A DNA stretch of 64,000 nt from NCBI RefSeq assembly GCF_042680125.1, contig NZ_JBHTNY010000001.1; one strand, 5' to 3'. How positions within the stretch are numbered: the first letter of the stretch is position 1; each line of letters starts with the position of its first letter. A program made the position numbers and the translations under genes. The DNA comes from Robinsoniella peoriensis (GTDB taxonomy: Bacteria > Bacillota > Clostridia > Lachnospirales > Lachnospiraceae). Positions 17,929-26,926 of this stretch are shown in pieces. Under the pieces are notes generated by a model. The model was not told where the DNA came from and did not search any database. It saw nothing but the letters and a program-made list of their open reading frames with translations.

Positions 17929-20370
17929 ATGAAAAAGATAATCATACGAATCAGCGTTTTGGTGCTGGTGTTTATAGGTGCGGTTTTTGGCATCAGTAAA
18001 TATATCAACAGAGGTACAACGGAAACGGCAAAAGAAATGAAAGCAGCCACACTGCCCCTGGTCTATATGACAAATGAAGGAACGCAGCTGAATTGTCTGC
18101 ATGGTTATGTACAACAGATGCCGGTAACGGCTATGAGAGATACACTGACGCCGCTGACGTCCGACCGGGTACTGGACATACAGATTCAGACCTTTGGAGT
18201 TCCCATTGATGATATTTATTTTGAGGTTCTTTCTGTAGACGGAAAAGAATCGCTGGAAAATACAAAGGTAACAAAATATCAGGAGGATGGGGAATATGTT
18301 AAAACATCCATAAAATTACAGAATCTCATTCTTATGAATCAGGAATATGTGTTAAAACTGCAGATTAAAAGTGCAGGAAAAGATATTTATTACTACACCA
18401 GGATCCTCCAGCAGGACGGACTGCATACAAAGAATTATCTGAGTTTTGTAATGAGTTTTTATGATAAATGCCTCAATAAGAATGAAAGCCAATGGCTGGC
18501 ATCTTATACGGAGCCGGACGATACAGGAGATAATAGTTCCCTTGCAAGTATGGATATTCATTCCAGCATTGATCAGTTAAGCTGGGGAACCTTAAGTCCG
18601 CAGATCTATTATAAACCGGTTCCGGCGATTAAAGAATTAAATGAAAGTACGGCATCTGTGGTATTGAATTACATCATCTCTGCCAAAAATGATGACGGGC
18701 AGCAAGAGCTGTATAATGTTACCGAATTTTATAGAATGAGGGATGCAGATTCCAAAATTATGCTTCTGGACTTTGAACGGAAAACAGAGCAGATCTTTAA
18801 TCCTGAAAATTCGATCATCACAACAAAAGGTGTAAATCTTGGAATTACCGGAAGAGATGTCACCTATATGACAGATGAAAAGCAGCAGTATTTTGCTTTT
18901 GTACAGGAAAATGAACTTTACAGTTACGATGTAAACAGCAATAAAGTCGCCCAGGTATTCACTTTCCGCCAAAAAGATAAGTCTGATTACCGGGATGTTT
19001 ACAACCGCCATGATATCAGTATTATCCAGGTGGAATCCAATGGAAATATTTACTTTACAGTCAGCGGATATATGAACCGCGGCAGCCACGAGGGAGAGTC
19101 TGGTGTGGCGCTGTATTATTATGAAGCTGCTTCGGGATATGTCAGGGAGGGTGTATTTGTTAGCAGTGGAGAGTCCTATGAACTCTTAAAGAAAGACCTG
19201 GACATTCTGACATATGTCTCAGATGACCAGGAAGATTTTAACCTGCTGATTGATGGAGACGTCTATCAGGTAAATCTTTCTACCATGCAGGTAGAGAAGA
19301 TTGTTAAGGATATTAAACAGGGATGTATGGCTGGATCCCAGTCGGGCAAATACTTTGCATGGCTGAAAGAAAATGAGGCATATGATTCCAGGACTATCAT
19401 CATAATGAATATGGACACAAAAGAAACCCGTGAGATTTCCTGTCAGGATTCAGAAAGAATCCGTATTATAGGATTTATGGGCGAAGACCTGGTATACGGA
19501 GTTGCAGATGCGTCGGATATTAATACACAGCATGAAGGAAATGAACTTTTCCCAATGAAGACAATGCAGATTCAAAACAGCCAGGGAGAGACCGTTAAAG
19601 ACTATACCCCGGGAGGTCTGTATATAACTAAGACAGATATAACGGAAAAGCTACTGACACTTACCAGGATGCAGAAGAACGGAGATACCTTTACCGAAGC
19701 CGCGGAAGATCATATTGTGAACAATGCCGCTGATGAAGATTCTGCATTTGGAATGACTACGCAGGTCACGGATAAGAAGCAGACGGAGATGATACTGAGA
19801 GTAGGACAGGATCTGAAAGTAAAAACACCGCAGGTGGTAAGAAGCCGCCAGGTCGTACCGGAGGGCAATCATACAGTATCCGTAAAGGCAAAAGAGAAGA
19901 GTGAGAATCTCTATTATGTATATGCCTACGGTAAATTAGACAGCATATATGCCAATGCCAACGCAGCTATCCGAAGGGCAGATGAAATGCTTGGAGTTGT
20001 AGTGGATAACCGTCAGAAATATGTCTGGGAACGTGGTAATAAAGAAGATGAAATGGAACTGGATATTACAAAAGTCCCTGAGATTATGAAAAACGGAGAA
20101 ATGGATGTGGCAAAACTGAAACAGTCCCTGAGTGATAAGACCGTTCTGGATCTAAGCGGTTGTACGCTGGAGATGGTGCTCTATTATGTGAGCCACGGTT
20201 ACCCGGTACTGGTACAGACTTCGGAAGGAGTCAGAGTTATGGTTGGTTATGATAACTATAATACAATACTGCTTAAGCCCGGAGAAGAAGAGTCCTATTA
20301 TTATCCGTCGGATGACAGTAAAGAGTTATTTGAAAAGTCAGGAAATATATTTATAACCTATATTAACTGA
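17929..20370 (+). CDS. Large membrane-anchored extracytoplasmic protein of unknown function, with C39-peptidase-like tail
   Basis: 813 residues. A single N-terminal hydrophobic segment (about 3-20) would anchor or export it; the rest is soluble. The middle (about 270-560) alternates short beta-rich blocks of the kind seen in propeller folds (for example YFAFVQENELYSYDVN, YFTVSGYMNRG). The last 80 residues (ALVQTSEG-like 'HGYPVLVQTSEGVRVMVGYDNYN') resemble the C-terminal half of C39-like peptidases, but a catalytic Cys block is not evident, so it is likely inactive. ATG 17929 is chosen because AGGAGG (17909-17914) precedes it; an in-frame ATG at 17902 has no site. No function is assigned. Confidence 0.55.
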   Translation: MKKIIIRISVLVLVFIGAVFGISKYINRGTTETAKEMKAATLPLVYMTNEGTQLNCLHGYVQQMPVTAMRDTLTPLTSDRVLDIQIQTFGVPIDDIYFEVLSVDGKESLENTKVTKYQEDGEYVKTSIKLQNLILMNQEYVLKLQIKSAGKDIYYYTRILQQDGLHTKNYLSFVMSFYDKCLNKNESQWLASYTEPDDTGDNSSLASMDIHSSIDQLSWGTLSPQIYYKPVPAIKELNESTASVVLNYIISAKNDDGQQELYNVTEFYRMRDADSKIMLLDFERKTEQIFNPENSIITTKGVNLGITGRDVTYMTDEKQQYFAFVQENELYSYDVNSNKVAQVFTFRQKDKSDYRDVYNRHDISIIQVESNGNIYFTVSGYMNRGSHEGESGVALYYYEAASGYVREGVFVSSGESYELLKKDLDILTYVSDDQEDFNLLIDGDVYQVNLSTMQVEKIVKDIKQGCMAGSQSGKYFAWLKENEAYDSRTIIIMNMDTKETREISCQDSERIRIIGFMGEDLVYGVADASDINTQHEGNELFPMKTMQIQNSQGETVKDYTPGGLYITKTDITEKLLTLTRMQKNGDTFTEAAEDHIVNNAADEDSAFGMTTQVTDKKQTEMILRVGQDLKVKTPQVVRSRQVVPEGNHTVSVKAKEKSENLYYVYAYGKLDSIYANANAAIRRADEMLGVVVDNRQKYVWERGNKEDEMELDITKVPEIMKNGEMDVAKLKQSLSDKTVLDLSGCTLEMVLYYVSHGYPVLVQTSEGVRVMVGYDNYNTILLKPGEEESYYYPSDDSKELFEKSGNIFITYIN

Positions 20371-20470
20371 GACAGGTAAAGGAACAATCAGCCGGTCACA
20401 AGCATATTAAATCATGAACCTGAGCGTGGAGAGTAATGGGGATTTAACAACAGGATCTGAAAAAAGGAAG

Positions 20471-20495
20471 ACGCCCTGGCTATCAGCTGGGGCGT
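20471..20495 (+). terminator. Hairpin terminator after the membrane-anchored protein
   Basis: ACGCCC (20471-20476) pairs with GGGCGT (20490-20495), flanking a partly paired TGGCTATCAGCTG core, followed by TTCAT. The 261-base gap to the next gene otherwise shows nothing recognisable. Confidence 0.6.
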
Positions 20496-20631
20496 TTCAT
20501 ATATTATAGAAGTAAATTCTGCTTTCCCTGAATGCAATTGCCAATATGTGGATATCCTAAAGTAAACAGAAGACAACATACAAAATGCAAAGAATGGCAT
20601 AATAAGAAATCAGAAAGAGAGGTAAATAAAT

Positions 20632-21747
20632 ATGGATGAAAGAATAAAAACGCTGGCACATAACCTGGTGAACTATTCCTGTGAGGTGAAAGAAAATGAC
20701 AAGGTCTATATCCACTATATCGGGGAGGATACCCAGGAGCTGGCAAGACAGATTATAAAGGAAGTCTATGCGGCAAAGGGAATTCCATTTATCCGGTTTA
20801 TCAGCAATAAAGTACAACGGGATATCCTGATGGAATGTACACAGGAACAGGTGGAGCTGATGGCAGAGGTAGACGGACTGGAAATGTCTAAAATGGACTG
20901 CTATATTGGAATCCGCGGTTCGAATAATGTATCAGAATTATCGGACGTTCCGGCAGAAAAAATGGCAATCTATGATAAATACTACAATACCCCGGTACAT
21001 CATGAAATCCGTGTAAAAAAGACCAGATGGGTGGTTCTTCGTTACCCGAATGCCTCCATGGCTCAGCTATCTAATTCCAGTACGGAGGCATTTGAAGATT
21101 TTTATTTTAAAGTCTGCAATCTGGATTATGGAAAAATGGATAAGGCAATGCAAAACCTCAAATCATACATGGAACGTACAGATAAGGTCCGTATGACAGG
21201 ACCGGGGACAGACCTTACCTTTTCAATTAAAGGCATGAATGCAATTCCCTGCGCAGGAAAATGTAATATACCGGACGGAGAAGTATATACGGCGCCGGTC
21301 AGAGATTCTGTAAACGGGACATTGTCTTATAATACGCCGTCGCTGTATCAGGGATTTACTTATGAAAACATTGTTCTCACCTTTGAAAACGGGAAAATTA
21401 TCAATGCAGCTGCAAATGATACAAAGAGGATTAACGAAGTCTTCGATATGGACGAAGGCGCAAGATATATCGGTGAATTTGCTATAGGAGTAAATCCCTA
21501 TGTTCTGGAACCAATGAAAGATATACTGTTTGATGAAAAAATAATGGGATCCATTCACTTTACCCCGGGCAGCTGCTATGACGATGCGTACAATGGCAAC
21601 CATTCTTCCATTCATTGGGATCTTGTATGGATACAGAGAGCAGAATATGGCGGCGGAGAAATCTATTTTGATGATGTATTAATCCGGAAAGACGGAAAGT
21701 TTGTGGTTCCGGAACTGGAGTGTTTAAATCCGGAAAATTTGATTTAG
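20632..21747 (+). CDS. Aminopeptidase, M29 (AmpS/thermophilic metalloprotease) family
   Basis: 371 residues, normal for M29 enzymes. Cytoplasmic exopeptidase using two metal ions (Co/Zn/Mg). Candidate metal ligands in the expected order: Glu in NIPDGEVYTAP, Glu in YIGEFAIGVNP, His in the SIHFTPG strand, His and Asp in SSIHWDLV, and Asp in IYFDDVLIRKDG. ATG preceded by AGAGAGG. Monocistronic: flanked by hairpins on both sides. A copy of the short dispersed motif AGCGTGCTTAAAAT directly follows the stop. Confidence 0.85.
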   Translation: MDERIKTLAHNLVNYSCEVKENDKVYIHYIGEDTQELARQIIKEVYAAKGIPFIRFISNKVQRDILMECTQEQVELMAEVDGLEMSKMDCYIGIRGSNNVSELSDVPAEKMAIYDKYYNTPVHHEIRVKKTRWVVLRYPNASMAQLSNSSTEAFEDFYFKVCNLDYGKMDKAMQNLKSYMERTDKVRMTGPGTDLTFSIKGMNAIPCAGKCNIPDGEVYTAPVRDSVNGTLSYNTPSLYQGFTYENIVLTFENGKIINAAANDTKRINEVFDMDEGARYIGEFAIGVNPYVLEPMKDILFDEKIMGSIHFTPGSCYDDAYNGNHSSIHWDLVWIQRAEYGGGEIYFDDVLIRKDGKFVVPELECLNPENLI

Positions 21748-21760
21748 CGTGCTTAAAATA

Positions 21761-21786
21761 GGACACAGAATACTGATTCTGTGTCC
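21761..21786 (+). terminator. Hairpin terminator after the aminopeptidase
   Basis: GGACACAGAAT (21761-21771) and ATTCTGTGTCC (21776-21786) make a perfect 11-bp stem with a 4-base loop. The tail ATTGTATT is moderately T-rich. Confidence 0.75.
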
Positions 21787-21825
21787 ATTGTATTATAGAA
21801 ATAGTCAAAACAGGGAGGTGTAGTT

Positions 21826-22713
21826 GTGATAGAAATCTTAAATGGAATGCATGAAACCATCAATTACGGTGATTCACAGGGATTTCGCCTGTATCATAAT
21901 GTGGAATTTGAGAATTATGGGGATCACTGGCATACAGGTATTGAGATTATTATTCCGGTAAAGAACGGTTATACGGTAATTGTGGGAGAGCAGCGGCAGG
22001 AACTTGAAGAAGGGGATATAGCGCTGATTAATTCCGGGGTTATCCATGCATTGGAGGCTCCCCCAACCGGGGAACGGGTCATTCTTCAATTTGATACGGC
22101 ATTACTCTATGGATTAAAGGGTATGGAAACACTTTTATTTATGATGCAGCCGCTGATTTATATTCCAAACAGGAAAGATGTGGAAATTTGGCAGGTTATA
22201 AATGAGAAACTGAAGAAAATTATCTGGGAATATGATTCCAAAAGTACGTTCAGAGAGGCGCTGATTTATGCGAACCTGATTGAGATTTTTGTAGAACTGG
22301 GACGCAGGGAAGTTTATCTGATCGAGACAGCAGAAAAAATCCCTTCGGCCAAGAAGCAGGTGTACATAGAGGCTGTAATGGGAGCTTGTTCCTATATCAG
22401 CTCACATTATCTGGAAAATCTCACGCTGGAAGAAGTTGCAGAAGCAAGCGGATTTTCAAAATACCATTTTACACGCATTTTTAAGCAGTATATGAATATG
22501 ACCTTTTATGAATACCTGAATTCCAAGCGGGTGAAAAGAGCAGAGGAACTGCTTTACAATCAGGAGATGAGTGTGACAGACGTGGCAATGAACTCAGGAT
22601 TTTTTTCATTGAGCGCTTTCAACCGGACTTTTCGTGCAATGAAAAACTGTGCGCCCAGCGAGTTTCGTAAGAAATGGGAATGCCTTCAGTGTAAAGGCAA
22701 GGAAGACTCCTAA
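21826..22713 (+). CDS. AraC-family transcriptional regulator with cupin sensor domain
   Basis: 295 residues. N-terminal AraC-type cupin (DHWHTGIEIIIPVKNG, then LEEGDIALINSGVIHAL) would bind a sugar-like ligand; C-terminal two-helix-turn-helix DNA-binding domain (LTLEEVAEASGFSKYHFTRIFKQYM and VTDVAMNSGFFSLSAFNRTFR). GTG start with GGGAGGTG upstream. It sits just before the saccharide-hydrolase genes on the same strand and is the likely activator of that locus, by position only. Confidence 0.85.
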   Translation: MIEILNGMHETINYGDSQGFRLYHNVEFENYGDHWHTGIEIIIPVKNGYTVIVGEQRQELEEGDIALINSGVIHALEAPPTGERVILQFDTALLYGLKGMETLLFMMQPLIYIPNRKDVEIWQVINEKLKKIIWEYDSKSTFREALIYANLIEIFVELGRREVYLIETAEKIPSAKKQVYIEAVMGACSYISSHYLENLTLEEVAEASGFSKYHFTRIFKQYMNMTFYEYLNSKRVKRAEELLYNQEMSVTDVAMNSGFFSLSAFNRTFRAMKNCAPSEFRKKWECLQCKGKEDS

Positions 22714-22883
22714 AGCAATATGTGGTGAGAATGGGGCAAGATTTGAGAAGAAATAGTTTGTGCAAAATGCTATCATCGAATTAAATGACAAATCAATATC
22801 TATTAAAATATAATCATTCCGGCTCTGTTTTACTGTTATTTACAGAGCTTCGGGATAACCAGAAAAATAGAAAAGAGGATAGC

Positions 22884-25052
22884 ATGATGAGAGCAGAAAA
22901 AGTATTAGAATGCCGCAGACGGGCAAAAGAGCTGGTAGGGAAAATGACGCTGGAGGAAAAGGTTTCCCAGACGGTACACAGTGCTGCAGGGATTGAACGG
23001 CTGGGGATAAAAGCATATAACTGGTGGAACGAGGCGCTTCACGGGGTGGCAAGAGCCGGGGTTGCAACGGTTTTTCCTCAGGCAGTCGGAATGGCTGCAT
23101 CCTTTGACGAAGAGCTTGTCTGGGAGGTGGCGGATGCCATTTCTACAGAAGGACGTGCTAAGTACAATATGCAGCAGGAATTTGGCGATCTGGATATCTA
23201 TAAAGGGCTAACTTTTTGGGCACCTAATGTAAATATTTTCCGTGACCCCAGGTGGGGCAGGGGGCATGAGACATTCGGGGAAGATCCTTATCTGACTTCC
23301 AGACTGGGAGTGCGCTTTATAGAAGGACTGCAGGGGGATGACAGCCAATATATGAAAACTGCCGCCTGTGCAAAGCATTTTGCGGTCCATTCCGGTCCGG
23401 AGGATGAGCGTCACTCGTTTGATGCAAAGGTTAATGCCCGGGATTTATTTGAAACTTATCTTCCTGCTTTTGAGGCATGTGTCAAGGAGGGAAAAGTGGA
23501 AGCAGTCATGGGCGCGTATAACAGGACAAATGGGGAACCATGCTGCGGAAGCCGTACATTGCTGACTGAGATTCTGAGAAAAGGCTGGGGATTTGAAGGT
23601 CATGTGACGTCAGACTGCTGGGCAGTAAAAGATTTCCACGAATATCATAAGGTAACCTCATCCGCTTTAGAATCAGCAGCCATGGCAATGGAGAACGGAT
23701 GTGATCTAAACTGCGGCAGCCTGTATCTGTACCTGACGGAGGCAGTTAAACGGGGGATGGTCACTGAAGAGCGTCTGGATGAGGCAGTTACAAATCTGCT
23801 GAGTGCCCGGATGAAACTGGGATTATTTGATGAGGCAGCAACAGTATACAGTGGAATTACATATGAAGAAAATGATACTGCCGTGCATGGCAGGCTAAAC
23901 TTCGAGGCTTCCAGAAAGTCCTTTGTACTGTTGAAAAATGAAGGGAATCTGCTGCCATTGGATAAAAATAAAATAAACACAATCGGCATCATTGGACCAA
24001 ATGCCAACAACAGAAAAGCACTGGTGGGAAATTATGAGGGGACAGCATCCCGGTATTATACTATTTCCGAGGGAATACAGGATTATGTTGGTGATGATAT
24101 AAGGGTTCTGTATTCCGAGGGATGTCACCTGTGTAAAACCCGTTTAAGCGGACTGGGGCAGGAGAATGACCGTCTGGCAGAAGTACGGGCGGTCTGTGCC
24201 CACAGTGATGTGGTAGTTGCCTGCCTGGGACTGGATTCCAGCCTGGAAGGAGAAGAGGGAGACGAAGGAAATGAATATGCAAGCGGAGATAAGCCGGATC
24301 TTGCTCTTCCTGGACTTCAGCAGGATATATTAAGAACTGCATGGGAGAGCGGGAAGCCGGTAGTTCTGGTACTTCTGTCCGGCAGCGCGCTGGCAGTTTC
24401 CTGGGCAGATGAGCATATCCCTGCCATTATAGAAGGATGGTATCCAGGTGCTATGGGCGGAAAAGCCATGGCAAGCGTAATCTTTGGGGATTATTCGCCG
24501 GAAGGGAAACTGCCTGTAACATTCTACCGCACGACAGAAGAACTTCCTGATTTCAGGGATTATTCTATGGAGGGAAGAACTTACCGCTATATGAAGCAAA
24601 AAGCTTTGTATCCCTTTGGCTATGGACTTTCCTACACTGATTTTGCTGTAACGAAAGCTGCAGTCAGCCAGGATACAGTTCAAAAGGGTACCATGGTAAC
24701 GGTCACTGCCGTGCTGACGAATCAGGGAAAAATGGGCGGTGCAGAAACCCTGCAGGTATACATAAAGGCGAAACGTCCGGGAACGCCTAATGCCCAGCTT
24801 AAAGCGCTGAAGAAAGTAGAGCTGAAGCCGGGAGAATCAGAGGAAATCAGTATGGAACTTGCCGACAGGGTGTTTGGCATTCGTGATGATAAAGGAGATC
24901 TCATATTAGGTGAGGGCAGCTATGAAATATATGTAGGAACCCAGCAGCCGGATGCGCGCAGCAGTGAATTGACGGGAAAACATCCGGTGTGCCTGGAGAT
25001 AAAGGCTGATAAAACGGAACTGCTGGAAAAGGAGTGTGCAGCTGTATGTTAG
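22884..25052 (+). CDS. Glycoside hydrolase family 3 (beta-xylosidase/beta-glucosidase)
   Basis: 722 residues, no signal peptide, so cytoplasmic. Full GH3 layout: N-terminal barrel with APNVNIFRDPRWGRGHETFGEDPYL and KHFAVHSGPEDER, catalytic nucleophile D244 in GHVTSDCWAV; C-terminal alpha/beta sandwich with the EGEEGDEGNEY acid-rich loop; FN3-like domain at the end. The SDC signature and the RWGRGHETFGEDP block are common in xylosidase-type GH3s, and the neighbouring GH67 alpha-glucuronidase suggests xylo-oligosaccharides; glucosidase activity cannot be excluded. The ATG-ATG at 22884 follows AGAGGA; an in-frame ATG at 22785 is rejected for lack of a ribosome binding site. Ends 7 bases inside the next gene. 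Confidence 0.88.
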   Translation: MMRAEKVLECRRRAKELVGKMTLEEKVSQTVHSAAGIERLGIKAYNWWNEALHGVARAGVATVFPQAVGMAASFDEELVWEVADAISTEGRAKYNMQQEFGDLDIYKGLTFWAPNVNIFRDPRWGRGHETFGEDPYLTSRLGVRFIEGLQGDDSQYMKTAACAKHFAVHSGPEDERHSFDAKVNARDLFETYLPAFEACVKEGKVEAVMGAYNRTNGEPCCGSRTLLTEILRKGWGFEGHVTSDCWAVKDFHEYHKVTSSALESAAMAMENGCDLNCGSLYLYLTEAVKRGMVTEERLDEAVTNLLSARMKLGLFDEAATVYSGITYEENDTAVHGRLNFEASRKSFVLLKNEGNLLPLDKNKINTIGIIGPNANNRKALVGNYEGTASRYYTISEGIQDYVGDDIRVLYSEGCHLCKTRLSGLGQENDRLAEVRAVCAHSDVVVACLGLDSSLEGEEGDEGNEYASGDKPDLALPGLQQDILRTAWESGKPVVLVLLSGSALAVSWADEHIPAIIEGWYPGAMGGKAMASVIFGDYSPEGKLPVTFYRTTEELPDFRDYSMEGRTYRYMKQKALYPFGYGLSYTDFAVTKAAVSQDTVQKGTMVTVTAVLTNQGKMGGAETLQVYIKAKRPGTPNAQLKALKKVELKPGESEEISMELADRVFGIRDDKGDLILGEGSYEIYVGTQQPDARSSELTGKHPVCLEIKADKTELLEKECAAVC

Positions 25053-26926
25053 AGCCTTCCATATTGTTTGGTGATGGCTGCGTCCTCCAACAGGGCGGAG
25101 AAACCAGAGTCTGGGGAACTGGCAGCCCGGGTATGGAAGTTGTGGTGGAACTGCAGAGCCAGACAAGAAGAGCAAAAGCCGGGGCCTCTGGGAGATGGGA
25201 GGTATATCTGTGCAACCTGACGCCGGGCGGTCCGTTCCGGATGAAAATAGAAAATGATGCCGGAGAGATGAGAATCATTTCAGATGTCTATGTAGGTGAG
25301 GTATGGATCTGTTCCGGGCAGTCTAATATGCAGCTGACCATGCAGAGGGTTAAGGACTGCTATCCAAAAGAAATGATAAAGAAGAATTCCTGGATACGGC
25401 ATTTTAAAGTAGCGGAGCATTATGATTTCAGCCATACCCTGACCGATTGTGCAGCAGGGGACTGGAAAGAGAGTCATCCGGATAATACCGGCGAATTTTC
25501 AGCACTGTGTTACTTTTTTGGGCAGTATCTGCAAAAGGTTAGAGAAGTTCCGGTTGGACTGATCAATGTAAGCGTGGGAGGTTCCAGAATTGAGGCGTGG
25601 ATGAGTATGGAATCCCTCAATGGATATGAAGATATCTTAACGGAAGCCAGGCAGCTGGCAGACGTGGATGCAGTACAGAAATTTCTGCAGAATCAGGATG
25701 ATTCCATGAACCAGTGGCTTTCCCAGGCAGCGGCGCCAACCGGCGGGCAGCCGGAAGGTGACTGGAAAAACATTCAGATTCCGGGGTATTTGTCCGATGC
25801 CGGACTTTCTGATTTTTGCGGCAGCATCTGGCTGCGGCGTAATTTTACCGTACCGGAAGCTATGTGGGGGCAGCCTGCAAATCTGTGGCTTGGCACTATG
25901 ACTGACAGTGACAGGACTTATATCAATGGGACTTTTACCGGTGAGACAGGTTATCAGTATCCTCCCAGAAAATATACAGTGCCTGCAGGTGTGCTGCGAA
26001 AAGGGGAAAATAATATCTGCATTCATCTGATCTGTAATGATGGGCGCGGACGGGTGACACCTGGAAAGGATCTCTGCATTTTTCTGGGAACTGAGAGGGT
26101 TGACTTAAGCGGCAGTTGGGAGTACCGGATACACAAAACGATGAAGAAGGCTCCGGAGATGGATTTTTTATGCCGTAAAGCCGGGGGATTGTACCAGGGA
26201 ATGCTGGCACCCTGCCAGAAATATACGGTAAGAGGAGTGCTCTGGTATCAGGGGGAATCTAATGATAAAGCACCCGGAGATTACGAAGAACTGTTAAAGA
26301 GAATGATTTTGTCTTGGAGGAAAAGCTGGAATCAGAAGAAATTGCCGTTTGTTGTAGTACAGCTTCCAGGGTTTTCCATCGATCTTCCTGAGGAAAACAG
26401 CGGATGGCCTGAGATAAGGGAAGCCCAAAGCAAAGCGGCAGAAGCTATCCCTGATACCGCAGTGACAGTAAACCTGGATCTGGGGGAGGATAATGACCTT
26501 CATCCATCGGATAAAAAGGAAGTGGCTTTTCGTGCCGTACAGGCAGCAAGGTGCATGGTATATAGAGAAAATATAACTTTTAAAGGGCCGGTGCCAAGAA
26601 GCTGGTCTTGTAACAAGGCTGAGGTGAAAATCACCTTTGATGTGGGGGATGATGGAATTCTGATGACGAAAGACGGACAGAATCCCGGTGAGTTCTGTCT
26701 GGCTGGAAAGGACATGAGGTTTTATCCGGCTGTATGTGAACTGTATGGTAATCAGGCGGTTCTGAAAAGCGAAGCAGTCCGGGAAGCGGTGTCAGTCCGA
26801 TATGCCTGGGGGAATGCGCCCAGGCAGGGGCTGATCTGTAATAAATCCGGAATTTTGGCAGCACCATTTCGGTTGGATAAAAGGAGTTTTGGCAGAGGAG
26901 AAGGCAATGGGGAAACAAGCTTATAA
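25046..26926 (+). CDS. SASA-type (sialate O-acetylesterase-like) carbohydrate esterase
   Basis: 626 residues. SGNH-hydrolase fold of the SASA group: catalytic Ser S93 in CSGQSNMQ and a later NDLHPSDK block giving the His. A beta-sandwich insertion of the GH2 sugar-binding type (about 245-345: SIWLRRNFTVPE, then YTVPAGVLRKGENNI) splits the hydrolase domain, as in many members. No signal peptide. In this locus it more likely removes acetyl groups from xylan-type oligosaccharides than from sialic acid. ATG 25046 overlaps the GH3 stop and follows AAGGAG (25028-25033), giving translational coupling. It overlaps the next gene by 20 bases. Confidence 0.85.
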   Translation: MLEPSILFGDGCVLQQGGETRVWGTGSPGMEVVVELQSQTRRAKAGASGRWEVYLCNLTPGGPFRMKIENDAGEMRIISDVYVGEVWICSGQSNMQLTMQRVKDCYPKEMIKKNSWIRHFKVAEHYDFSHTLTDCAAGDWKESHPDNTGEFSALCYFFGQYLQKVREVPVGLINVSVGGSRIEAWMSMESLNGYEDILTEARQLADVDAVQKFLQNQDDSMNQWLSQAAAPTGGQPEGDWKNIQIPGYLSDAGLSDFCGSIWLRRNFTVPEAMWGQPANLWLGTMTDSDRTYINGTFTGETGYQYPPRKYTVPAGVLRKGENNICIHLICNDGRGRVTPGKDLCIFLGTERVDLSGSWEYRIHKTMKKAPEMDFLCRKAGGLYQGMLAPCQKYTVRGVLWYQGESNDKAPGDYEELLKRMILSWRKSWNQKKLPFVVVQLPGFSIDLPEENSGWPEIREAQSKAAEAIPDTAVTVNLDLGEDNDLHPSDKKEVAFRAVQAARCMVYRENITFKGPVPRSWSCNKAEVKITFDVGDDGILMTKDGQNPGEFCLAGKDMRFYPAVCELYGNQAVLKSEAVREAVSVRYAWGNAPRQGLICNKSGILAAPFRLDKRSFGRGEGNGETSL

